Assembly (NCBI GenBank): GCA_002335945.1
Contig: DDDD01000079.1
Span: 1 to 11,331 of the forward strand
Direction: 5' to 3'
Source of the DNA: Porticoccaceae bacterium UBA1989
GTDB taxonomy: Bacteria > Pseudomonadota > Gammaproteobacteria > Pseudomonadales > Porticoccaceae
DNA length: 11,331 bases
Below, piece after piece: positions 6,014-11,331 of this stretch. The first letter of the stretch is position 1. Each line of letters begins with the position of its first letter. Below the pieces are notes generated by a model. The model ran no database searches. It was given only the letters and a program-made list of their open reading frames with translations, and had not been told where the DNA came from. Both the position numbers and the translations under genes were made by a program.

Positions 6014-6513
6014 GAAAAAACCACAGACTAGCCGGTTTTTTATCGCCGGCGAATCAATCTGGTGCTGTGTTGGTGGTTGCATTATTAATGCTGTTGGTCA
6101 TCACGGCATTAGGTGTTGGCTCCATTAGTATGACCAACATGAATATGCAGCTGGTACAAAATCAACAGCGTAAGCAGGAGACTGAGCAGGTCGTAGAAAA
6201 TGCTATTAACTATTTATTAAGTGACCTTGATTACTATGTAAACAACAGTACTTATGTGGATACAGGCGGTAATTTCATACTATCTTTTCCGGCCAATGTT
6301 TCTAATAGTATGAGTGTAACTATCAATAAGTTGGAATGCTTATTGGAGGCCATACCTGCTGGCTGTTCGTTAGTCGTGGGAACTTCAGCTCCCTGCCACC
6401 CTGAATATTACTGGGAGGCCAGTGTAAGTGTCATTGATGACACTTCAGGCGCTTCATCAACAGTTGTAGAAGGATTTAAATTCAAGTATCTGGCCGGCTA
6501 TTGTCCGATCTGA
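6010..6513 (+). CDS. pilX: Type IV minor pilin PilX
   Basis: A 167-residue prepilin-like protein. After a leader that probably ends at G18, the mature protein starts AVLVVALLMLLVITALGVGSISM, the usual hydrophobic helix of PilX, followed by the helical QLVQNQQRKQETEQVVENAINY. Mature position 5 is valine, not glutamate. As I recall, GspK-type pilins commonly lack this glutamate and sit at the top of the tip complex, and PilX is the GspK counterpart. Four cysteines in the C-terminal half (LECLL, GCSLV, APCHP, GYCPI) could make two disulfides. The start overlaps the pilW stop (ATGA), with GAGGG seven bases upstream. The gene ends with tandem stops TGA TAA, 17 bp before pilY1. Confidence 0.9.
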   Translation: MRKNHRLAGFLSPANQSGAVLVVALLMLLVITALGVGSISMTNMNMQLVQNQQRKQETEQVVENAINYLLSDLDYYVNNSTYVDTGGNFILSFPANVSNSMSVTINKLECLLEAIPAGCSLVVGTSAPCHPEYYWEASVSVIDDTSGASSTVVEGFKFKYLAGYCPI

Positions 6514-6519
6514 TAAGCC

Positions 6520-6525
6520 AGGAGG
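6520..6525 (+). promoter_or_regulatory. Ribosome binding site that fixes the pilY1 start
   Basis: AGGAGG lies 5 nt before ATG at 6531. An in-frame TTG at 6501 would add ten residues before the signal peptide and has no such site, so ATG 6531 is the start. Confidence 0.85.
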
Positions 6526-6530
6526 CTGAC

Positions 6531-9500
6531 ATGAAGACTAAAAGTTTAGTTAAGTTGCGGGCATCAATCCTTGCCTGCCTGCTGTTATTTTCACAGGGGG
6601 CCAGCTCTGCTGATATTGATATTTTCCGTGCGAGTTCTGAAAATTCTGAGGCGCCGAATGTATTATTTGTACTTGATAATTCGGCTAATTGGAATAGTAA
6701 TTCCAGCGGTGAAACTAAACAACAAATTATGCATGAAGCGCTCTTTAAGTTTCTCGACGCGATGAATGATCGATTCTCTGCTGACTCAAGCTTTACCGGA
6801 ATTAATATGGGCATACTGGTCTATTCCAGTGGTAATTCTCCTAAAGGTGGTAAAGCGATTCAGACATTTCTGCCCATCAAAGCGGCCAATTCGACTGAAA
6901 TTAACAGGTTAAAAGCGCGGCTTTATTGTAAAGACTCTGCTTTTAAGGGCAGTGGCGCAGCCGCAAGAAAGGCAGCTTGTAACGCACAGCTAACATCAAC
7001 ATGGGCTGATGCGGACACGTCTCTTTTTTATGGCTCAGAAAACTTGCCGAAAACCAATAACGCACCAATGGCCCTTGCCTTTAATGAGGCTTATCTATGG
7101 TTTGCGGGTAAAACCTTTCAAGCCGGTCAGCAGGATGGCTCTCAACCAGGCAATACTGATGGGTTTGATCCAGATGCTTTTAGTGGCAGTAACTATATAA
7201 GTCCCATTTTAGACTCAGCCTGCGCCAATAATTATATTTTGTTCGTTTCCAATGGCGGCCCCGATAGTGGCGAAAACAATGTTGCAGAAAGTAAGCTCAA
7301 CGCATTGGGGGGTGTATTTGGCAGCGACCCACTTTCGACAGGATTCCATGCTGGTGAAGAAGCCAATTGGTTAGATGAATACGCTCGTTTTCTTAATACT
7401 AACGATGTAAACGACAGCGTTGACGGTAAACAGAATGTTACGGTCTATGCGATCGATGTCTTTGATGCAGCGAATTCCGCAGGTAAGTTATATGACCCTC
7501 TATTAGATGCTGAAGACTACAAAGACTTTGGTCTGACTAAACCAGAGGCTTCAAAACACGCCTTAATGTATAGCGCATCTCAGGGCGTTGGCGGTGGTGA
7601 CTATTTAATCGCTTCAGATGCTGACAAATTAGCGACGGCATTGAGTAATGTTATCGATGATATTTTGGAAAAAAACAGTGTCTTCGCCGCGGTTAGCTTA
7701 CCGGTATCGGTGAACACCAGGGGTGCCAACGAAAACCAGATCTATATGGGTATTTTCAGACCCTCCTCAAAACCACGCTGGGCCGGGAACCTCAAGCTGT
7801 ACCAAATAGGTTTGGATTCGATTACTGGCAAGCCAATTTTGGTGGATGCGGATGGTGTTAAGGCGGAGGACACTTCAACTGGGTTTATTGAAGCCGAAGC
7901 ACGCAGTTTTTGGACAGCTACTAGCACCTATTGGGAAAATATCCCTACATTGTCTGTACCAAGAGGGGAGGTTAAAACAAGTGTTAGCGATAATCCGGAT
8001 GGTAAGGAAGTCGAACGTGGTGGTGTCGCACAGGGCTTACGACAATATGTGGGAACGACGCGTACGGTTTATACCTGCACTGGTAGTTGCACTACTCTGG
8101 GTGATTTTTCGACATCCAACAGCAATTTAAATTTTGCAGATTTTGATGCAGCCGATAACCTCGAGAAAAATGACATTATTAACTGGGCCAAAGGTATCGA
8201 TTTAGAAAATGCGGATGGCGATGGTGACACTACTGACATACGCCCAAATGTGCACGGCGATGTTATTCACTCTCAACCCTCTGTGATTAACTATGGTGGG
8301 AATATTGGTCCCTATGTTTTTTATGGTTCAAACGATGGCATGTTTCACGCGGTAAAAGGTGGTCTGATCGAAAAAACCGCAGTGAGTGGATCCAGTGATG
8401 GTGAAGAGGCGTGGGCATTTACTGCGCCCGAACACTTTAAACAGCTTAAAGTACTTTACGACAATGCCACTTTAGTCAGTAGTTTTGATGACAAGCCCTA
8501 CTTTTTTGATGGCGCAGTGGGCAGCTACATTGTTTACGATAGTAATAGCGAAATTAGTAAAGCAATTATATATTTAACCGCCCGACGTGGCGGCGATTTG
8601 ATTTACGCGCTGGATGTTACCGATCCATTGGCGCCGGCAATCCTGTGGACTAAAAGCTCTGCGGATAATGGTTTTACAGAGCTCGGGCAAACCTGGTCTA
8701 AGCCCACCATTACGAAGATAAAAGTTGGTACTGTAGACACCATCGTATTAATGATGGGGTTAGGATATGACCCTGACGTTGATGATGGTGGCATTGCATC
8801 GCGATCTCAGGGTCGCGGGGTGATGGTGATTGACGCAGAAACTGGTGAAGACATCTGGCAGGTTACCGGGGGGTCAGTTTCCAGCCCATCAGGCATCACA
8901 CTGGCTAATGCAGACATGGGCTACAGCGTTCCATCAGATTTGGCAGTTGTTGACCGGGATGGCAACGGATATGCAGACCGTATCTATTTTGGAGATACAG
9001 GAGGCCAGTTATGGCGACTCGACATCGGTAGTTCGACGCTAGCTGATTGGAAGGCCACACGTCTATTTCAATTCTCCAGCAGTCCCATGCCACGGTTTTT
9101 GAGCGCGCCTGATGTAGTTGCCAGTCCGACTGGCAACTATGACATGGTTATTATTGGTTCTGGCGACCGTGAGAAACCTATCGATAAATCAGTCCAGAAC
9201 CATATGGTGTTTTACCGTGATTATGATCAGTCAGGTGAATCCAGTGTTGTCACGACTTTGCAATTATCGGATTTAGCAAAAGCGACTACCAAGACATCTG
9301 GAAGCACAGAAGAGTTTGATCCTGACGCAAATATCTCTGCCGATTCGAAGTTCCTTAAGGGCTGGTATCTGGAACTGGAGGATGGTGAGAAGGTTGTGAC
9401 TCCAGCGCTCACCACTAATGAAAAAACTATTTTTTCTACCAATGTACCTGGTTCAAATAGTTCCTGTACTGATCTGGGTGAAGCGCGTATTTATCAGATA

Positions 9501-9752
9501 AATCCATTCACTGTTGAGGGCAAGGCTCCCGGCAAGAAAAATTATAATACTGCTGAGGGTGGTGGACTAAAACCACCTCCAGTGGGCGGTACTGTCATGA
9601 TTGAGCAGGAAACCTGTGATGCTGATGGGAACTGCACTGTGCATGAAAAACCTGTTTCAGTGATTTGTCTTGGAGCCTCTTGCCTGGCTGAAGATGAAAC
9701 GCCTCTCGGTGCACGTAAAAAAATCTGGTGGTACAACGAGCATGATGACTAG
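6531..9752 (+). CDS. pilY1: Type IV pilus tip adhesin and assembly factor PilY1
   Basis: A 1073-residue secreted protein of the PilC/PilY1 family, which sits at the pilus tip with the minor pilins and acts in adhesion, pilus extension and surface sensing. Residues 1-27 are a Sec signal peptide (KLRASILACLLLFSQGASSA, cleavage before D28). A von Willebrand A-like N-terminal part begins at NVLFVLDNSANWN (43-55); its metal site reads D49-x-S51-x-N53. R-G-G-V-A-Q-G-L-R (496-504) is a typical family element. The Neisseria PilC-type beta-propeller begins near NVHGDVIHSQPSV (573 onward), with blade motifs VFYGSNDGMFHAV, RRGGDLIYALDV (685-696) and YFGDTGGQLWRLD (819-831). D808-R-D-G-N-G-Y-A-D816 matches the calcium loop of PilY1. 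Aspartates at 562, 564, 566 and 569 may bind a second metal. The tail has four cysteines. It ends the operon. Confidence 0.95.
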   Translation: MKTKSLVKLRASILACLLLFSQGASSADIDIFRASSENSEAPNVLFVLDNSANWNSNSSGETKQQIMHEALFKFLDAMNDRFSADSSFTGINMGILVYSSGNSPKGGKAIQTFLPIKAANSTEINRLKARLYCKDSAFKGSGAAARKAACNAQLTSTWADADTSLFYGSENLPKTNNAPMALAFNEAYLWFAGKTFQAGQQDGSQPGNTDGFDPDAFSGSNYISPILDSACANNYILFVSNGGPDSGENNVAESKLNALGGVFGSDPLSTGFHAGEEANWLDEYARFLNTNDVNDSVDGKQNVTVYAIDVFDAANSAGKLYDPLLDAEDYKDFGLTKPEASKHALMYSASQGVGGGDYLIASDADKLATALSNVIDDILEKNSVFAAVSLPVSVNTRGANENQIYMGIFRPSSKPRWAGNLKLYQIGLDSITGKPILVDADGVKAEDTSTGFIEAEARSFWTATSTYWENIPTLSVPRGEVKTSVSDNPDGKEVERGGVAQGLRQYVGTTRTVYTCTGSCTTLGDFSTSNSNLNFADFDAADNLEKNDIINWAKGIDLENADGDGDTTDIRPNVHGDVIHSQPSVINYGGNIGPYVFYGSNDGMFHAVKGGLIEKTAVSGSSDGEEAWAFTAPEHFKQLKVLYDNATLVSSFDDKPYFFDGAVGSYIVYDSNSEISKAIIYLTARRGGDLIYALDVTDPLAPAILWTKSSADNGFTELGQTWSKPTITKIKVGTVDTIVLMMGLGYDPDVDDGGIASRSQGRGVMVIDAETGEDIWQVTGGSVSSPSGITLANADMGYSVPSDLAVVDRDGNGYADRIYFGDTGGQLWRLDIGSSTLADWKATRLFQFSSSPMPRFLSAPDVVASPTGNYDMVIIGSGDREKPIDKSVQNHMVFYRDYDQSGESSVVTTLQLSDLAKATTKTSGSTEEFDPDANISADSKFLKGWYLELEDGEKVVTPALTTNEKTIFSTNVPGSNSSCTDLGEARIYQINPFTVEGKAPGKKNYNTAEGGGLKPPPVGGTVMIEQETCDADGNCTVHEKPVSVICLGASCLAEDETPLGARKKIWWYNEHDD

Positions 9753-9756
9753 TTTA

Positions 9757-9787
9757 TGGCAGGCCAGGGATGAGCCTCCAGTTTTTC
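9757..9787 (+). terminator. Probable intrinsic terminator after pilY1
   Basis: TGG-c-AGGC (9757-9764, one bulged C) pairs with GCCTCCA (9774-9780) over seven base pairs with a 9-nt loop. AGTTTTTC follows at 9780-9787, giving five T. It starts five bases after the pilY1 stop and would end the pilus transcript, separating it from the next gene. Confidence 0.55.
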
Positions 9788-9860
9788 AAAACTGACTCGG
9801 CAGGCTAATAAAATCTCACCTATTATTAGTACAGGTTATAGGGAAATTAACTGTACATAA

Positions 9861-9865
9861 AAGGG
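9861..9865 (+). promoter_or_regulatory. Ribosome binding site that decides the start of the 362-residue gene
   Basis: AAGGG lies 5 nt before ATG at 9871. An in-frame GTG at 9865 would overlap this site, so ATG 9871 is the better start. Confidence 0.65.
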
Positions 9866-9870
9866 TGAAA

Positions 9871-10959
9871 ATGAAATTCAAACCAACCATTACTATCGTG
9901 GCGCTACTATCAGTGGCGCTGAATATTGGCCTACTTGCGCATATTATCTCTAGCTCGAACAATGCTGAGTTAGAGGTTCAGACTGATACAGCGCAGATGG
10001 GGATGCCTTCTAATAGCCTGCATCAGGCAAACTACAAAAAGCTTCTAAGCAAAGGTCTCAGCGACTATCAGGCGAAAAGTCTTATTCTGGATGCTCTTGG
10101 TGGAGCCCAGCCATTTAGCACAGCGCCTGATAAAGCCAATTATTGGACGCCCAGTGTATCGAATGTCAGGGTTGAGCGGATTCAATCTAGGCTAGATTCC
10201 CAGCGCAAGATACGAATATCTCTGGTGGAGATTTTTGGCGAGACAGCAAAGGCTGACTCGGCATTTAGTAAGCTGTTTCAGCCGCTTGCCCAGAGACTCC
10301 CTTTTTTGTCATCTGATCAGCAAATCGCAGTGCAAGAGCAGCGGGTAAGCGCCGAGATAAATACCTTAAAGAGGTCTCAGTCTGGTAACTATGACGGTGA
10401 ACAGGCACGGGTTAATGTTACCGATCTATTACCCGCAGAGGCAGCCTTTGAATACGGCGTGCGATATTCCACGAAAGCCGAACAGCTGCGTCATGCAGAT
10501 ATAGACTTTAGCGAAGAATTATTTCGTGACACCTTCAGAGTAGTGGCGGCAACATCCAATGAACTCGGTAAACGTCAGCAGGGCGGTTCAGCCATAATTC
10601 AGCAGCGTACAGAGCTTAGAGCGCTTCTTGGCCAGGATGATGCCACCAGGGTAATGGCTGCTCTCGACAGCCGCTTTGCCAACATGAGCAAAAAAGGGCG
10701 CTTTCAGGGGCTTACCCAAGATCAACTTTACTTTGTCTACCAAATTATTGCCGACAGTGAAGCTCAAATGATTCGGGGCTATCACCTCAGGCAGACAAAT
10801 CAAAATGCAGGTATAAAATTGATTCGCGAGGCCTCAGCAACGCGCAATACTAAGTTGGCCAGTTACCTAGGTGAAGAAGTTGCGGGTCTGCTAATGAAGG
10901 CATTTACCGGTAATAACGCGAATGAGAGATTGCCAGTAGATGTGGTGCAGCGGTATTAG
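9871..10959 (+). CDS. Membrane-anchored helical protein of unknown function
   Basis: A 362-residue protein I cannot assign. A basic N-terminus (MKFKP) and a hydrophobic segment (about 6-26, ITIVALLSVALNIGLLAHII) suggest a single membrane anchor with the rest in the periplasm. I see no AXA signal-peptidase site and no lipobox, and there is no cysteine. The soluble part is mostly helical, rich in Q, A, L, R and S. A short conserved-looking module near 54-92 reads Y-x-K-L-L-S-K-G-L-S-D-Y-Q-A-K to a YW pair at 91-92. A second at 192-223 contains FEYGVRYSTKAEQLR followed by FSEELFRDTF. I have an impression of such YxxRxSxxAxxLR and F-S-E-x-x-F-R-x-x-F modules in uncharacterised proteobacterial proteins, but cannot name a family. 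It follows pilY1 by 118 bp with a terminator between, so it may have its own promoter. A pilus role is only suggested by position. Confidence 0.85.
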   Translation: MKFKPTITIVALLSVALNIGLLAHIISSSNNAELEVQTDTAQMGMPSNSLHQANYKKLLSKGLSDYQAKSLILDALGGAQPFSTAPDKANYWTPSVSNVRVERIQSRLDSQRKIRISLVEIFGETAKADSAFSKLFQPLAQRLPFLSSDQQIAVQEQRVSAEINTLKRSQSGNYDGEQARVNVTDLLPAEAAFEYGVRYSTKAEQLRHADIDFSEELFRDTFRVVAATSNELGKRQQGGSAIIQQRTELRALLGQDDATRVMAALDSRFANMSKKGRFQGLTQDQLYFVYQIIADSEAQMIRGYHLRQTNQNAGIKLIREASATRNTKLASYLGEEVAGLLMKAFTGNNANERLPVDVVQRY

Positions 10960-11000
10960 GGTGAGTGTAGAGGGTTTTTACAAATGTAATTTTCAATCCT

Positions 11001-11049
11001 AAGTGGCGAGCTTCAATAGCTGGGCATTGAAACGGCGCTCGCTGCTTTT
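11001..11049 (+). terminator. Strong stem-loop, probable terminator of the 362-residue gene
   Basis: The left arm (11001-11017, ending GCGAGCTTCAAT) pairs with ATTGAA (11026-11031) and, past a 5-nt bulge ACGGC, with GCTCGC (11037-11042) and onward to 11047. That makes about 17 pairs including two G-U, around loop AGCTGGGC. TTTT (11046-11049) closes it. It lies about 40 bp after the stop. The reverse strand shows the same stem without a T run, so it serves mainly the + strand. Confidence 0.55.
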
Positions 11050-11076
11050 GATGGTATGAGTCTTATCTAGCTAAAC

Positions 11077-11232
11077 TCATTTTCCAGTTCTTTTACCTTT
11101 AGTTTCATCTTGAGAAAGCACTGATCCAGCCAAAGATTTTACCTCAGCATCAGTGAGTTTTTCCCCTCGTAAAGCGCGTGATGCAAGTTCTGACATAGCA
11201 TCTGAGGATTCTTTATGGGCTTTTTTAGTCAT
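11077..11232 (-). CDS. Small basic conserved protein, 51 residues
   Basis: A reverse-strand open frame of 51 codons from ATG (11232-11230) to TGA (11079-11077). Translation begins MTKKAHKESSDAMSELASRA and includes LRGEKLTDAEVKSLAGSVLSQ less its ends: key residues are L21-R22-G23 and K32-S-L-A-G-S-V-L-S-Q41. It ends in a basic tail, KGKRTGK. The K-S-L-A-G-S-x-L-S-Q core, preceded by an A-S-x-x-L-R segment, recalls a family of tiny uncharacterised proteobacterial proteins (AKSLAGSALSQ type); this is from memory and unchecked. AAGGAA lies 6 nt upstream of the ATG, an excellent ribosome binding site, and codon use looks normal. There is no signal or membrane segment, so it is cytoplasmic. It is convergent with the 362-residue gene. 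Function unknown. Confidence 0.75.
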   Translation of the reverse strand: MTKKAHKESSDAMSELASRALRGEKLTDAEVKSLAGSVLSQDETKGKRTGK

Positions 11233-11238
11233 GTTGAT

Positions 11239-11244
11239 TTCCTT
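11239..11244 (-). promoter_or_regulatory. Ribosome binding site of the small reverse-strand gene
   Basis: On the reverse strand AAGGAA stands 6 nt before the ATG. It is the main reason, with the conserved-looking core, for calling such a short frame a gene. Confidence 0.65.
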
Positions 11245-11252
11245 ATCGTGAT

Positions 11253-11271
11253 GGTGATCATACTGCTCACC
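11253..11271 (-). promoter_or_regulatory. Possible -10 element within an inverted repeat
   Basis: On the reverse strand TATGAT (11262-11257) matches TATAAT at five of six bases but has no good -35 partner. It is enclosed by GGTGA (11271-11267) and TCACC (11257-11253), a 5-9-5 inverted repeat. This could be an operator over the promoter of the small gene. The arms are short, so chance is possible. Confidence 0.3.
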
Positions 11272-11286
11272 TTGGTTTGGTTGATT

Positions 11287-11310
11287 GGTCAGTTAAATGG
11301 TTAGTTAAAT
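11287..11310. repeat. Two tandem 12-bp repeats
   Basis: GGTCAGTTAAAT (11287-11298) is followed directly by GGTTAGTTAAAT (11299-11310), one mismatch. The preceding 12 bp match at only seven positions. The repeats lie upstream of the small reverse-strand gene, roughly where its -35 region or activator sites would be. Confidence 0.5.
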
Positions 11311-11331
11311 CCCCTCCCTTCTAAACGGCTT

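Noticed and set aside
6501..6530. Upstream in-frame TTG start for pilY1
   Set aside because: It overlaps the end of pilX, puts ten residues before a clean signal peptide and lacks a ribosome binding site; AGGAGG fits ATG 6531.
8583..8597. RGD integrin-binding motif as in P. aeruginosa PilY1
   Set aside because: The residues here are R-R-G-G-D, part of a conserved propeller blade; there is no R-G-D.
9773..9806. Terminator/antiterminator switch after pilY1
   Set aside because: AGCCT (9773-9777) can pair with AGGCT (9802-9806) around AGTTTT/AAAACT, excluding the terminator stem. But the rival partner lies downstream of the T run and would be made too late to control termination.
9829..9856. 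Operator GTACAG-N16-CTGTAC before the 362-residue gene
   Set aside because: A 6-bp inverted repeat with a 16-bp spacer is easily due to chance, and I found no convincing -35/-10 pair with it.
11006..11310. Integron attC site or cassette (small gene next to a hairpin, with GTTAAAT matching GTTRRRY)
   Set aside because: No paired RYYYAAC core or proper attC arm arrangement is visible, and the short motif is expected by chance.

Overview
The window looks like ordinary chromosomal DNA from a gammaproteobacterium. The evidence is the prfC tail, a TqsA-type permease, and a complete type IV pilus minor-pilin operon of the Pseudomonas/Cellvibrio kind. Base composition is moderate. I cannot name the genus; a marine or aquatic member near Cellvibrionales or Pseudomonadales is only a guess. 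I see no insertion sequence, prophage, CRISPR array, rRNA or tRNA.

Left part (1-3185): the 3' end of prfC (peptide release factor 3), a small lysophospholipid acyltransferase, a TSUP-family sulfite/anion exporter (YfcA/TauE type), a 110-residue membrane-anchored protein I do not recognise, a short stem-loop that may be an intrinsic terminator, and an AI-2E-family permease very like E. coli TqsA. All are on the + strand.

Middle (3186-3573): a 388-bp intergenic region carrying several dyads. The clearest is a perfect CRP/Vfr-type site, TGTGA-N6-TCACA. Its centre lies 41.5 bp upstream of the start predicted from an extended -10 element, which is class II CRP activator geometry. A second, sigma70-like promoter lies about 70 bp further down. 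Both point at the pilus operon.

Pilus operon (3574-9752): pilE, a FimU/FimT-type pilin, pilV, pilW, pilX and pilY1, tightly packed or overlapping. These encode the minor pilins that prime pilus assembly and form the tip complex, plus the large secreted tip adhesin and mechanosensor PilY1. pilE comes first, whereas in Pseudomonas aeruginosa it comes last. Mature PilE has no cysteine and so lacks the usual C-terminal disulfide loop. A probable intrinsic terminator follows pilY1.

Right part (9753-11331): a 362-residue, single-membrane-segment, helix-rich protein of unknown function, then a strong stem-loop terminator. On the opposite strand lies a 51-codon gene for a small basic protein of a conserved uncharacterised type, with a good ribosome binding site and a dyad over its possible -10 element.

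I do not see a clearly new multi-gene system. The best leads are the apparent direct cAMP-CRP/Vfr control of the minor pilin operon, the cysteine-free PilE, the unrecognised protein after pilY1, and the small reverse-strand gene.
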